64,000 bases of DNA, from positions 1 to 64,000 of the forward strand of contig NZ_JAAXOW010000005.1 in NCBI RefSeq assembly GCF_012396185.1, given 5' to 3'. The stretch is from Sanguibacter hominis ATCC BAA-789 (lineage in GTDB: Bacteria > Actinomycetota > Actinomycetes > Actinomycetales > Cellulomonadaceae). Made by a program: the position numbers and the translations under genes. Positions 16,412 through 25,754 of the stretch are shown piece by piece. Position 1 is the first letter of the stretch. Each line of letters begins with the position of its first letter. Under the pieces are notes generated by a model. It had not been told where the DNA came from, did no database searches, and saw only the letters and a list, made by a program, of their open reading frames with translations.

Positions 16412-17400
16412 GGTCCCGTCGTCCCGCGGAGCACGAGCGACGTGGGCATCCGGACGTGCGTCGAGTCGAGGGCGCGGCCGCCGATGAGGTCGACGAGGAG
16501 GTTGACGGCCGTCGCGCCCATCTGCTGGATGGGTTGGCGGATCGTCGTCAGCGGCGGGTTGCTGCGCGCTGCCTCGGGGATGTCGTCGAAGCCGATGACG
16601 GACAGGTCGCCCGGGATGTCGAGGCCCAGGTCCCGCGCGACCTCCATCGCGGCGAGCGCCGAGAGGTCGTTGGCCGCGAAGATCGCGGTCGGACGGTCGG
16701 CAAGCGTGAGCAGCTCGCGGGCGGGGCCGCGCGACGTCTCGAGCCGGTAGTCGCCGGAGCGCACGAGCGAGGGGTCGACGGCGATGCCCGCAGCGGTGAG
16801 CGCCTGGCGGTAGCCCTCCTCGCGGAGGCGGGAGGACTCGAGGTCGTCGCGACCGCTGAGGAAGGCGATGCGTCGGTGGCCGAGGCTGATGAGGTGCTCG
16901 GTCGCGGTCGCGGCGCCCGCGAGGTTGTCCGAGTCGACGGTCGGGATGCCGCCGGGGCCCGTGTGGGGGTCGATCGCGACGACCGGGATCGCCGCGTCCG
17001 CGTCGAGGACGGTCGGGGTGACGAGGATCGCGCCGTCGATGAGCGTGCCGCTCAGGCGGCTGAGATAGCGCTGCTCCCAGCCGACGCCGCCGCTGTGCTG
17101 CCCTCCCGTGTAGGCGAGCAGCTCGTAGCCGGTGCCGGCGAGGACGCTCGAGGCGCCCTTGAGGATCTCGGTGCTGAAGGGCTCGAACTCGGCGACGAGG
17201 ATGCCGATCACGTTGGTCTTGTGCGATCGCAGGCTGCGCGCGACGAGGCTCGACTCGTACCCGAGGTCTTCGATGACCTCCTTGACGCGCGCGGTCGTGC
17301 TCTGGGCGACGCCGTACCTGCTGTTGATCACCTTCGAGACGGTCGCGACCGAGACGCCTGCCGTCCGGGCGACGTCGGTGATCGTGACCCGCTGTGCCAT
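16363..17400 (-). CDS. LacI-family repressor of the xylosidase/ABC operon
   Basis: A 345-residue LacI/GalR regulator. The DNA-binding domain is at 5-25 (VTITDVARTAGVSVATVSKVI), followed by the hinge and a sugar-binding domain with a GFDDIPEAA-like segment. It is divergent from the xylo-oligosaccharide-type operon. A perfect palindrome in the shared promoter region is its probable operator, so it most likely represses itself and the transporter until a xylo- or arabino-oligosaccharide binds. The C-terminal 16 codons overlap the methyltransferase gene on the other strand. Confidence 0.9.
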   Translation of the reverse strand: MAQRVTITDVARTAGVSVATVSKVINSRYGVAQSTTARVKEVIEDLGYESSLVARSLRSHKTNVIGILVAEFEPFSTEILKGASSVLAGTGYELLAYTGGQHSGGVGWEQRYLSRLSGTLIDGAILVTPTVLDADAAIPVVAIDPHTGPGGIPTVDSDNLAGAATATEHLISLGHRRIAFLSGRDDLESSRLREEGYRQALTAAGIAVDPSLVRSGDYRLETSRGPARELLTLADRPTAIFAANDLSALAAMEVARDLGLDIPGDLSVIGFDDIPEAARSNPPLTTIRQPIQQMGATAVNLLVDLIGGRALDSTHVRMPTSLVLRGTTGPQSARSTATTKSLSDS

Positions 17401-17424
17401 GGGGCGACAGTACCGTATGTAAAA

Positions 17425-17438
17425 CGTTATCGATAACG
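17425..17438. promoter_or_regulatory. LacI-family operator
   Basis: CGTTATCGATAACG is a perfect 14-bp palindrome of LacI/GalR type. It lies 25 bases from the repressor start and 100 bases before the binding-protein start, so it can control both directions. TTGACG (17440-17445) right next to it may be the -35 of the operon. Confidence 0.75.
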
Positions 17439-17538
17439 ATTGACGGGATCATTCCGGACGTGCAAGTCTCGTGTCGACGCCCGCGGCCAACGATGGTCGG
17501 AGCGGCGATCAGTGCAACTCGACGGAGAGGACGAACTG

Positions 17539-18849
17539 ATGCGTGCACACAAGCTCTTGGGCGCAACGGCCGCGGTCGCCGCGCTCGCGCTCGGGCTCAC
17601 TGCCTGCGGAGGCAGCGACAACCCGGACAGCACGACCGGCGGAGGCGGAAGCGGTGGCGGCGACGTCACGCTGACCTTCTGGCACAACTCGACCACCGGT
17701 CCCGGCAAGGAGTACTGGGACAAGATGGCCGCCGACTTCACGGCAGCCAACCCCGGCATCAAGGTCGAGGTCCAGGCGATCCAGAACGAGGACATGGACG
17801 GCAAGCTCCAGACCGCCCTCAACTCAGGCGACGCACCCGACGTCTTCATGGCGCGCGGTGGTGGCAAGCTCGCCGACATCGTCGAGGCCGGCCAGGTCCT
17901 CGACATCACCGGCCTGATCGACGAGAGCGTCAAGACCGGCGTCGGCCCGGCGTTCGACGCGTTCACCGTCGACGGCAAGGTCTACGGCATGCCGACGGCG
18001 ATCCTGCCGGGTGGCATGTACTACAGCAAGGACCTGTTCGAGCAGGCCGGCATCTCTGCGACCCCCACGAACTTCACCGAGCTCGCGGCCGCAGACGAGA
18101 AGCTCAAGGCGATCGACGTCGCCCCGATCGCGCTCGGCGGCAAGGCTGCATGGCCAGCGGCGCACTGGTACTACTTCTTCGCGCTGCGCTCTTGCTCCAA
18201 GGACGTCATGGACAAGCTCCCGGCCACGAAGGACTTCAGCGACCCGTGCTGGCTCGCTGCTGCGACCGCACTGAACGACTTCGCCAAGACCCAGCCCTTC
18301 AACGAGGGCTTCCTCACCACCGAGGCGCAGGGCAGCGCCGGATCCTCGGCCGGCATGATCGCCAACCACCTCGCGGGCATGGAGCTCATGGGCGCGTGGA
18401 ACCCCGGCGTCATCGCCGACCTGACCCCGGACAAGAAGCCGCTCGCGGACCTGGGCTGGTTCCCGTTCCCGGCGGTCGACGGCGGCAAGGGTGACCCGGC
18501 CGCCATGATGGGTGGCGTCGACGGCTACAGCTGCTCCGCCAAGGCTCCGGCCGAGGCCTGCGGCAAGTTCCTCAACTTCTTCATGTCGAAGGAGAACCAG
18601 GAGGCGTACGCCACCGCGTTCGTGACGCTCCCGGCCAACCAGGAGGCGCAGGGCGTCATCACCGACCCGGCTCTGAAGGACGTCCTCGCGTCCTACAACA
18701 AGGCGCCGTACGTCACCGTCTGGCTCGACACCCTGCTCGGCCAGAACGTCGGCAACGCGCTCAACGCGGGTGTCGTCGAGATGCTCGCGGGCAGCGGTTC
18801 GCCCGAAGGTGTCATCAAGTCCGTGACCGACGCGCTGGCCAAGGAGTAG
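17539..18849 (+). CDS. Sugar ABC transporter, substrate-binding lipoprotein
   Basis: A 436-residue extracellular binding protein of the family-1 sugar class. The signal peptide ends in the lipobox LTAC with Cys23 to be lipidated. A Gly/Ser linker follows, then the two-lobed binding domain beginning VTLTFWHNSTTGPGKEYW. It binds an oligosaccharide outside the membrane and feeds the two permeases downstream. A xylo-oligosaccharide ligand is inferred from the GH3 and GH43 genes in the operon. The ATG has GGAGAGG upstream. No ATPase gene is present; a shared MsiK-type ATPase elsewhere is likely, as usual in actinobacteria. Confidence 0.9.
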   Translation: MRAHKLLGATAAVAALALGLTACGGSDNPDSTTGGGGSGGGDVTLTFWHNSTTGPGKEYWDKMAADFTAANPGIKVEVQAIQNEDMDGKLQTALNSGDAPDVFMARGGGKLADIVEAGQVLDITGLIDESVKTGVGPAFDAFTVDGKVYGMPTAILPGGMYYSKDLFEQAGISATPTNFTELAAADEKLKAIDVAPIALGGKAAWPAAHWYYFFALRSCSKDVMDKLPATKDFSDPCWLAAATALNDFAKTQPFNEGFLTTEAQGSAGSSAGMIANHLAGMELMGAWNPGVIADLTPDKKPLADLGWFPFPAVDGGKGDPAAMMGGVDGYSCSAKAPAEACGKFLNFFMSKENQEAYATAFVTLPANQEAQGVITDPALKDVLASYNKAPYVTVWLDTLLGQNVGNALNAGVVEMLAGSGSPEGVIKSVTDALAKE

Positions 18850-18858
18850 TCAACAACC

Positions 18859-19878
18859 ATGAGTGACACCTTGGGCGACAACACGCTCACCACGTCACCG
18901 CCCGAGGGTCGCTCGGCGGGCGGGGACGGTGCCCCCAAGGCACCGTCCCCGGCCCGCAGGCGCCGGGCCGGAGGTGCGGACTGGGCCAAGCGGCTGGAGA
19001 TCGCTCTCCTCGCCGGCCCCGCCATCATCATGTTCCTGGCGTTCGTCATCTTCCCCGTGCTGATGGCGGCGTACTACGGGTTCTTCAAGTGGAAGGGCTT
19101 CGGCCCGCCCACAGACTTCGTGGGCCTGCAGAACTACCTGACGATCTTCCAGGACGCGAAGTTCCAGGACGCCCTGATGCACAACGGCTTCATCCTCGTG
19201 ATGTCGCTCGTGATCCAGGGCCCGGCTGCGATCGCCCTCGCGCTGCTGCTCAACCAGCGCATGCGGGGCCGCTCCCTCGTCCGCGTCCTGATCTTCGTGC
19301 CGTACGTGATCTCCGAGGTCATCGTCGGCACGGGCTGGGGCCTGATGCTCAAGACGACGGGCGCGGTGAACCACTTCCTCGAACGGATCGGTCTGCCCGA
19401 CTGGACGGTCGAGTGGCTCTCCGATCCCAAGGTCGCCATCTGGACACTGATGGTGATCATCTCCTGGAAGTACATCGGCTTCGCCGTGATCCTCTTCCTC
19501 GCGGGCCTGCAGTCGATCCCCGAGGAGCTGTACGAGGCCGCCGCGATCGACGGCGCGTCCTACTGGAAGATGCAGCGGAGCATCACCCTGCCGCTGCTCG
19601 GCCCGACGATCCGCATCTGGGCGTTCTTGTCGATCATCGGCTCGCTCCAGCTCTTCGACCTCGTCTTCATCATCTGGGGCCAGTACGTGGCCACGACCGC
19701 CGGCACCTCGACGATGGCGACCTACATGGTCGGCGAGGGGCGCCTGGCCGGGAACTACGGCTACGGCAACGCGGTCGCGGTCGTCCTGTTCGTCATCTCG
19801 CTCACGATCGCCTTGATCTACCAGCGCTTCGTGCTCCGTCGTGACACCGCCGGTGCGCTCACGGAAGGGAAGAAGTGA
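18859..19878 (+). CDS. Sugar ABC transporter permease (MalF type)
   Basis: A 339-residue permease with six TM helices and a charged, Pro/Ala-rich cytoplasmic N-terminus of about 45 residues. The EAA loop EELYEAAAIDGASYWKMQRSITLPLL contacts the ATPase. It starts nine bases after the lipoprotein gene and its stop codon overlaps the next start by one base. Pairs with the MalG-type partner to form the import channel. Confidence 0.92.
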   Translation: MSDTLGDNTLTTSPPEGRSAGGDGAPKAPSPARRRRAGGADWAKRLEIALLAGPAIIMFLAFVIFPVLMAAYYGFFKWKGFGPPTDFVGLQNYLTIFQDAKFQDALMHNGFILVMSLVIQGPAAIALALLLNQRMRGRSLVRVLIFVPYVISEVIVGTGWGLMLKTTGAVNHFLERIGLPDWTVEWLSDPKVAIWTLMVIISWKYIGFAVILFLAGLQSIPEELYEAAAIDGASYWKMQRSITLPLLGPTIRIWAFLSIIGSLQLFDLVFIIWGQYVATTAGTSTMATYMVGEGRLAGNYGYGNAVAVVLFVISLTIALIYQRFVLRRDTAGALTEGKK

Positions 19879-20771
19879 TGTCCGCCAGCGTCACCACCGC
19901 GCCCCCGCTCCCCGCGAGCCGGCCCGCGCGCACGAAGAAGCAGAAGGGCGCGCGCCTGCACCGCAGCGGCCCCATGACCTACCTGATCGCGTTCCTCTTC
20001 GTGATGATCTGCATCGGACCGGTCTTCTACATCATCATCGGTGGCTTCCGGTCCAACTCGGAGATCACGACCGACCCGTCGGGCTTCCCCACGAAGTGGC
20101 ACTGGGAGAACTACTCCAGCGTCCTCGAGAACGAGATCTTCTGGCGGCAGATGGGCAACTCGACGATCTCCGCGGTGGCCACCACGATCGGCGTCGTGAT
20201 CCTCGGCGTCATGGCGAGCTACGTCATCGCCCGCTACAAGTTCCGGGGCAACACGGCGATGTACTCGCTGTTCGCGGCAGGCCTCATGTTCCCGATGACG
20301 GTCGCGATCACCCCGCTGTACATCCTCGTGCGCAGCCTCGGCCTGATGGACACCCTCGCGGGCATCATCCTGCCGCAGATCGCGTTCGCGCTCCCGACGA
20401 CGATCATCATCCTGGTGCCGTTCCTCCGGGCGATCCCCAACGAGCTCGAGGAGGCCGCGGCGATCGACGGGGCAGGGCGGCTCGGGTTCTTCTTCCGGAT
20501 GGTCGTCCCGCTGTCGCTGCCGGGCGTGGTCACGGTCGGCATCCTCGCGTTCGTCGCCGCGTGGAACAGCTACATGCTGCCGCTGTTCATCCTCAGCAAC
20601 GAGATGTCGTACACGCTCCCGCTCGGGGTGCAGTCGTTCGCGTCGCAGTACGCCGTCGACACGGCGCGCGTGCTCGCGTTCACCTCGCTGTCGATGATCC
20701 CTGCGCTCATCTTCTTCTCCCTCTTCGAGCGCCGGATCGTCGGCGGGCTCACGGGAGCCGTGAAGGGCTGA
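19878..20771 (+). CDS. Sugar ABC transporter permease (MalG type)
   Basis: A 297-residue permease with six TM helices. The EAA loop ELEEAAAIDGAGRLGFFFRMVVPLSLPG is clear. The ATG overlaps the preceding stop as TGATG; a GTG one codon earlier is also possible. Second half of the importer for the oligosaccharide hydrolysed by the GH3 and GH43 enzymes. Confidence 0.92.
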   Translation: MSASVTTAPPLPASRPARTKKQKGARLHRSGPMTYLIAFLFVMICIGPVFYIIIGGFRSNSEITTDPSGFPTKWHWENYSSVLENEIFWRQMGNSTISAVATTIGVVILGVMASYVIARYKFRGNTAMYSLFAAGLMFPMTVAITPLYILVRSLGLMDTLAGIILPQIAFALPTTIIILVPFLRAIPNELEEAAAIDGAGRLGFFFRMVVPLSLPGVVTVGILAFVAAWNSYMLPLFILSNEMSYTLPLGVQSFASQYAVDTARVLAFTSLSMIPALIFFSLFERRIVGGLTGAVKG

Positions 20772-20787
20772 CCGGATCGTGATCGTC

Positions 20788-20817
20788 GTCGCGCCCGGCC
20801 GGGGGGGCGGGCGCGAC
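20788..20817 (+). terminator. Intra-operon attenuator hairpin
   Basis: GTCGCGCCCG (20788-20797) pairs perfectly with CGGGCGCGAC (20808-20817). It lies in the 90-base gap between permease and GH3 genes and may lower expression of the enzymes relative to the transporter. Confidence 0.5.
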
Positions 20818-20861
20818 GGCCAGCAGTCTCCTGCTCCTCTGCGCGTAAGGAAGTACCACCA

Positions 20862-23291
20862 GTGTTCGACGTCGTCCCTGCCGTCCCGGCACCCGGCTCC
20901 GCCGACCAGGACATTCCCATGCCCACCGTGTCCGACAGGGTCGCCGCCCTCGCGGCGCAGATGACCCTCGACGAGAAGCTGGCCCAGCTCGTGGGCTACT
21001 GGCTCGACCAGAACGGCACCGTCGCCCCGATGCAGTCCGAGATGACGGCGGGCCAGGCGGACCGGGGGCTCCTGCCGGAGATCACCAAGCACGGCCTGGG
21101 CCACTACACCCGCGTGTACGGCACCCGCCCGGTCGACCCGGTCGAACGGGCACGCTGGCTGTGGGACGAGCAGCGTCGGCTGCGCCGCGAGACGCGGCTC
21201 GGCATCCCGGCGATCGTCCACGAGGAGTGCCTGACCGGGCTCGCCGCGTGGCAGGCGGCGACCTACCCGACGCCGCTCGCGTGGGGGGCGTCGTTCGACG
21301 CCGAGCTCGTCGAGGAGATGGCGACCCAGATCGGCGGGTCGATGCGGGCGCTGGGTATCCACCAGGGCCTCGCGCCCGTCCTCGACGTGATCCGCGACCC
21401 GCGCTGGGGCCGGGTCGACGAGTGCATCGGCGAGGACCCGTACCTCGTCGGCGTCGTCGGCACCGCGTTCGTCAAGGGGCTCGAGTCGACGGGCGTCATC
21501 GCGACGCTCAAGCACTTCGTCGGGTACTCGGCGTCGGAGGCGGGCCGCAACCACGGACCGGTGAGCATGGGACCGCGCGAGATCGCGGACGTGTACCTGC
21601 CGCCGTTCGAGATGGCGGTGCGCGACGGCGGAGCGCGCGCGGTCATGAACTCGTACTCGACGATCGACGGCATCCCCGTCGCGGCCGACGGCAAGCTGCT
21701 CACGGAGCTGCTGCGCGACCGCTGGGGCTTCGACGGCACGGTCGTCGCGGACTACTTCGCGGTCGCGTTCCTCGAGGTCATGCAGAAGGTCGCGGAGGAC
21801 CGCGGCGAGGCCGCCGCGCTCGCGCTCGAGGCCGGCATCGACGTCGAGCTGCCGACCGGTGACGCCTACCTCGAGCCGCTCGCCGAGCGCGTGCGCACGG
21901 GGCAGCTCGACGAGCGCTTCGTCGACCGCGCGCTCCTGCGCGTCCTCGCGCAGAAGGAAGACCTCGGCTTGCTCGAGCCGGACGCGTTCGAGGACGAGCC
22001 GCCCACCTCGGTCGATCTCGACCCGGCGGAGCACCGCGCGCTCGCGCGCAGGCTCGCGGTGGAGTCGCTCGTGCTCCTCACGAACGACGGCACCCTCCCG
22101 CTGCGGTCCGCCCCCGCGCGGATCGCGGTCGTCGGCCCCAACGCCGACCGGTCGGCGGCGCTCATGGGCTGCTACTCGTTCGTCAACCACGTGCTCGCGC
22201 ACCACCCGGGCACGCCTGACGGGATCGAGCTGTCGACCGTCGCCGACGCGCTCGCGGAGGCGTTCCCGCAGGCCGACGTCGTGCGTGCGGAGGGCTGCCC
22301 GGTCGAGGGTGACGACCGCTCGGGCTTCGCCGCCGCCCGCGACGCGGTGCAGGGAGCCGACGTGGCGGTCGTCGTCGTCGGTGACCAGGCCGGCCTGTTC
22401 GGCCGAGGCACGGTCGGCGAGGGCAACGACGCGCAGTCGCTCGCCCTCCCGGGCGTGCAGCGTGAGCTCGTCGAGGACCTCGTCGCGACGGGCACGCCCG
22501 TCGTCCTCGTGGTCATCACAGGCCGCCCCTACGAGCTCGGCTGGGCGCTCGACGGCGAGGGCCCGCGCCCTGCCGCGGTGCTGCAGGCCTTCTTCCCCGG
22601 GGAGGAGGGCGGCCGCGCGGTCGCCGACGTCCTCACGGGAGCGGCCACCCCGTCCGGGCGCCTGCCCGTGTCCCTGCCGCGCACCGCAGGGGCGCAGCCG
22701 TACCGCTACCTGCAGCCCGTGCTCGGCGGGCCGTCCGACGTGACGTCGACGGACCCGACGCCTGTGCGTCCGTTCGGGTTCGGCCTGTCCTACACGACGT
22801 TCACGACGACGGACCTCGAGGTCGACGCCGAGGCACCGACCGACGGCGTCATCACCGTGGGCGTCACGGTCGAGAACACCGGCGACGTCGCGGGTGCGAC
22901 GGTCGTCCAGCTCTACGGGCACGACGTCGTGGCGTCCTTGCCGCGCCCGGTCGCGCAGCTCCTCGCGTTCGCGCGCGTCGAGCTCGCGGCGGGGGAGCGC
23001 AGCCGGGTGACGATGCGCGTGCCCGCCGCCCGCTTCGCGTTCACGGGCCGCGACATGCGTCGCGGCGTCGAGCCGGGGACCGTCGAGGTGTGGGTCGCCG
23101 ACCACGCCGGGGCGTCCGCGCCGAAGGCGCTCGAGGACACGACGGGCGGCGCGATCGTCTCGTCCGCCGTCAACCACAAGCACGAGGTGCCGGGCTCCGC
23201 GACCGAGCGCGCGACGGTCCGTCTGACGGGCTCGTTCCACGAGCTCACCGCCGCCGACGCCCGCATCGTCGATGTCGAGGTGACCCGATGA
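20862..23291 (+). CDS. Glycoside hydrolase family 3 (beta-xylosidase/beta-glucosidase type)
   Basis: An 809-residue GH3 enzyme without signal peptide, so cytoplasmic. Order: GH3 N-terminal barrel (about 25-330), alpha/beta domain (380-620), fibronectin-III-like C-terminal domain (660-770). The catalytic nucleophile is Asp297 in GFDGTVVADYF; the substrate-binding KHFVGYSASEAGRNHG segment is typical. It removes sugar units from the non-reducing end of imported oligosaccharides. Xylose is inferred from the GH43 partner; beta-glucosidase activity remains possible. The GTG has AAGGAAG upstream; an ATG 19 codons later is an alternative. Its end overlaps GH43 as ATGA. Confidence 0.9.
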   Translation: MFDVVPAVPAPGSADQDIPMPTVSDRVAALAAQMTLDEKLAQLVGYWLDQNGTVAPMQSEMTAGQADRGLLPEITKHGLGHYTRVYGTRPVDPVERARWLWDEQRRLRRETRLGIPAIVHEECLTGLAAWQAATYPTPLAWGASFDAELVEEMATQIGGSMRALGIHQGLAPVLDVIRDPRWGRVDECIGEDPYLVGVVGTAFVKGLESTGVIATLKHFVGYSASEAGRNHGPVSMGPREIADVYLPPFEMAVRDGGARAVMNSYSTIDGIPVAADGKLLTELLRDRWGFDGTVVADYFAVAFLEVMQKVAEDRGEAAALALEAGIDVELPTGDAYLEPLAERVRTGQLDERFVDRALLRVLAQKEDLGLLEPDAFEDEPPTSVDLDPAEHRALARRLAVESLVLLTNDGTLPLRSAPARIAVVGPNADRSAALMGCYSFVNHVLAHHPGTPDGIELSTVADALAEAFPQADVVRAEGCPVEGDDRSGFAAARDAVQGADVAVVVVGDQAGLFGRGTVGEGNDAQSLALPGVQRELVEDLVATGTPVVLVVITGRPYELGWALDGEGPRPAAVLQAFFPGEEGGRAVADVLTGAATPSGRLPVSLPRTAGAQPYRYLQPVLGGPSDVTSTDPTPVRPFGFGLSYTTFTTTDLEVDAEAPTDGVITVGVTVENTGDVAGATVVQLYGHDVVASLPRPVAQLLAFARVELAAGERSRVTMRVPAARFAFTGRDMRRGVEPGTVEVWVADHAGASAPKALEDTTGGAIVSSAVNHKHEVPGSATERATVRLTGSFHELTAADARIVDVEVTR

Positions 23292-24856
23292 CGGTCGTCC
23301 ACAACCCTGTCCTGCCGGGCTGCTACCCGGACCCGTCGATCTGCCGCGTCGGCGAGGACTTCTACCTGGTCACGTCGACGTTCGAGTACCTGCCCGGCCT
23401 GCCGATCATGCGCAGCCGCGACCTGGTGCGCTGGGAGCAGGTCGGCGCCGCCGTGACCGACCAGATCGACTACTCGGACGTGCCGTCGTCGGGCGCGCTG
23501 TATGCGCCGACGATCCGACACCACGACGGCGTGTTCTACGTCGTGTGCACGTTCGTCGACCCGACCGACGACGCACGCGGAGGGAACTTCCTCGTCACCG
23601 CGACCGACCCGGCCGGGCCGTGGTCCGACCCGGTGTGGCTCGACGTGGGCGGCATCGACCCGTCGATCTTCTTCGACGACGACGGCCGCGTCTGGATGCA
23701 CGGCACGCGCCTCGTCGAGAAGGACCCGGAGTGGTTCCACCAGACGGAGGTCTGGATCCGTGAGTACTCGCTGACCGAGCAGAAGCTCGTCGGGCCCGAG
23801 CACGTCGTGTGGAACGGCGCCGTGAAGGGCGTGGTGTGGGCCGAGGGCCCGCACCTGTACAAGAAGGACGGCACGTACTACCTCGTGGCTGCCGAGGGCG
23901 GCACCGAGTTCCACCACGCCGTCTCCGTCGCGCGCGCGGAGAGCGTCACAGGTCCGTACACGGGCAACAAGGGCAACCCGATCCTCACGCACCGGCACCT
24001 CGGGCGCGGGAGCGAGCTCGTCGGCGTCGGCCACGCCGACCTCGTCGAGGCGGTGGACGGGTCCTGGTGGGCCGTGTGCCTCGGTATGCGTACGTACGGC
24101 GGCTACCACTACAACCTCGGCCGCGAGTGCTTCCTCGTGCCCGTCGTGTGGGAGGACGGCTGGCCCGTCCTCGCGCCCGGGCTGGGCCGCGTCCCTGACG
24201 AGGTCGAGGTGCCGTTCGCGCAGGACGGCCCACTCGGCGTCGTGCAGGGAACGACGTCGGGTGTGGTCGCCCCGGGCGATCCGCGCTGGTGCGCGGTCCG
24301 CGCCCTGCCGCAGGACGTCGCGGCGCCCGACGGCGACCGCTGGACCCTGCCCGTGCGGCCGGAGCCGTTGACCGGCACGGGGGTGCCCGCGTTCCTCGGC
24401 GTGCGCCAGCAGCACCGCGACGTCGACATCACCGTCCAGGTCCGCGCCGAGCTCCCTGACGGGGAGGAGGTCGGGATCGCCGTGCGGCAGTCGGAGAACG
24501 ACCACGTCCGGCTCGGCCTCACGCGTCGCGCCGTCGGCCCGTGGATCGCGACCGTCATGCACCGTCGCCAGGGGAGCGACGAGGTGCTCGGCAGCGTGGA
24601 CGTCGACCTGGTCGACGGCGCCGGGGTGGGTCTCCGCCTGCGCGCGCGTGGGCAGGACTATGCGTTCGAGGTGACGCGGCCCGGGGCCGACGGCGAGGCG
24701 GCGACGCTGCCTGTCGCGGTCGCGGACGGCCGGACCCTCGACTCCGTGGCCACGGGGGGCTTCCTCGGGCTGTGGGTGGGTGTCTACGCGACGTCGGAGG
24801 GACGGGCGACGCAGTCGCAGGCGACGGTCGGCCCGCTGACGTACGAACCGCGGTAG
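23288..24856 (+). CDS. Glycoside hydrolase family 43 (beta-xylosidase / alpha-arabinofuranosidase)
   Basis: A 522-residue cytoplasmic GH43 enzyme. The five-bladed propeller holds the three catalytic acids: Asp15 (YPDPS), Asp124 (GGIDPSIFFDDDG) and Glu186 (WAEGPHLYKK). A C-terminal beta-sandwich of the xylosidase type (about 320-520) completes it. These enzymes split xylobiose-like substrates or remove arabinose. The ATG overlaps the GH3 stop by four bases, so translation is coupled. With GH3 and the ABC importer it forms a xylan-fragment utilisation operon; a terminator follows. Confidence 0.92.
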   Translation: MTVVHNPVLPGCYPDPSICRVGEDFYLVTSTFEYLPGLPIMRSRDLVRWEQVGAAVTDQIDYSDVPSSGALYAPTIRHHDGVFYVVCTFVDPTDDARGGNFLVTATDPAGPWSDPVWLDVGGIDPSIFFDDDGRVWMHGTRLVEKDPEWFHQTEVWIREYSLTEQKLVGPEHVVWNGAVKGVVWAEGPHLYKKDGTYYLVAAEGGTEFHHAVSVARAESVTGPYTGNKGNPILTHRHLGRGSELVGVGHADLVEAVDGSWWAVCLGMRTYGGYHYNLGRECFLVPVVWEDGWPVLAPGLGRVPDEVEVPFAQDGPLGVVQGTTSGVVAPGDPRWCAVRALPQDVAAPDGDRWTLPVRPEPLTGTGVPAFLGVRQQHRDVDITVQVRAELPDGEEVGIAVRQSENDHVRLGLTRRAVGPWIATVMHRRQGSDEVLGSVDVDLVDGAGVGLRLRARGQDYAFEVTRPGADGEAATLPVAVADGRTLDSVATGGFLGLWVGVYATSEGRATQSQATVGPLTYEPR

Positions 24857-24899
24857 ACGCCCGTCGTCGCGCCGACCCTCCTCCGCGGCGAGACGGAAC

Positions 24900-24944
24900 G
24901 AGGCGAGGCTCCGGTTGCCGAGGGGGCGGCCGGAACCTCGCCTC
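24900..24944 (+). terminator. Terminator of the xylosidase operon
   Basis: GAGGCGAGGCTCCGG (24900-24914) pairs with CCGGAACCTCGCCTC (24930-24944) with one mismatch and a 15-base loop, 43 bases after the GH43 stop. Confidence 0.75.
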
Positions 24945-24972
24945 ACTGGTGCTTCAGGCGGGAGTCAGCTTG

Positions 24973-25230
24973 TCACGGCGACGCTTGAGTCCGTCTCTCG
25001 TTGGCTCGTCTGCTGGTGATGTCGCTGAGGACGTAGCTGACGACAAATGCGACTGTGCCGCTCATGAGCGCAACCGCGCGCTGCTCGATCCCCGAAATGG
25101 TGAGCGCCAGGATCGCGACCATCCCGATGATCACCTGGACCAGGACAAGGGTGCGTTGCCCTCGCCGACGTGCAGCGGCGAGGCCTAGAGCCAGAAGGAC
25201 CCCAACCATCGCGGCGGTTGGCACAGTCAT
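24973..25230 (-). CDS. Small three-helix membrane protein, unknown
   Basis: An 85-residue protein that is mostly membrane: TM helices at about 4-18, 28-46 and 51-66, then a charged Arg-rich tail. The ATG at 25230 has GGGAGG nine bases upstream, which decides the start over longer open frames. No domain is recognised. It is divergent from another small membrane protein with only 53 bases between, so the two may share a regulatory region. Base composition around here is less GC-rich than the neighbouring operon, a first sign of the accessory region. Confidence 0.6.
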   Translation of the reverse strand: MTVPTAAMVGVLLALGLAAARRRGQRTLVLVQVIIGMVAILALTISGIEQRAVALMSGTVAFVVSYVLSDITSRRANERRTQASP

Positions 25231-25283
25231 TTGCAGTAGCCTCCCGCCTCGCGGCCCGAGTATGGCTGCCAGACGTTCGCCAC

Positions 25284-25754
25284 ATGCCCGTAGTACACGA
25301 ACTTGAGGCACTTGCCTGCTCCGTAGACAAGACCATCGCCGCGTGGGTCTGCGACATCGCAGCAGCGCTCATCGGCGCAGCGGGGCTCGCAGTGATCGTC
25401 TTCCACCTCCTGAGCCTGGACCCAGAGTCCGACGCCAACATCGGCCTGTCCCTGACACGTCTGGCCGTCTCACTCGGAACCCTTGGTGTGGCTGGCCTGC
25501 TCGGGCACCGCGGGCAACAGCACCACCTTGAAGCCAGGGCAGCGAAGAGGACCGACCTTGCACTGCGTCAGGTTCTGCCTTTCACCGCCAACCTTGACGA
25601 GGACGATCGACGCGCAATCGTGCGCGAGTTCACCGATCGCGTCTTCATCCGAGGTGACATCGACACCCCGAAGACACCCCGGACGCTCCCTTCGCTTCGC
25701 CGACCAACCCAAGCCCAGGCCCAGGCCGACACGACCGAAGCACCCTCCGAGTAG
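25284..25754 (+). CDS. Small membrane protein with cytoplasmic tail, unknown
   Basis: A 156-residue protein. Two TM helices (about 18-38 and 50-68) are followed by a His/Arg-rich link (GHRGQQHHLEARAAKR) and a soluble domain with many charged residues (NLDEDDRRAIVREFTDRVFIRGD), then a Pro/Gln tail. No ribosome-binding site is seen before the ATG, so the start is uncertain and the mRNA may be leaderless. No family is recognised. Lower GC than the surrounding chromosome. Confidence 0.5.
   Translation: MPVVHELEALACSVDKTIAAWVCDIAAALIGAAGLAVIVFHLLSLDPESDANIGLSLTRLAVSLGTLGVAGLLGHRGQQHHLEARAAKRTDLALRQVLPFTANLDEDDRRAIVREFTDRVFIRGDIDTPKTPRTLPSLRRPTQAQAQADTTEAPSE

Noticed and set aside
19818-23240. A very long minus-strand open frame (over 1100 codons) opposite the permease and GH3 genes
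   Set aside because: Its translation is Arg/Asp/Glu-rich with no domain. It is the antisense of well-supported genes and is caused by high GC at third positions.
24860-25300. Second copy of the tRNA-Gly 3' end as an island attachment site
   Set aside because: I looked for the T-arm and acceptor sequence near the left border and found none.
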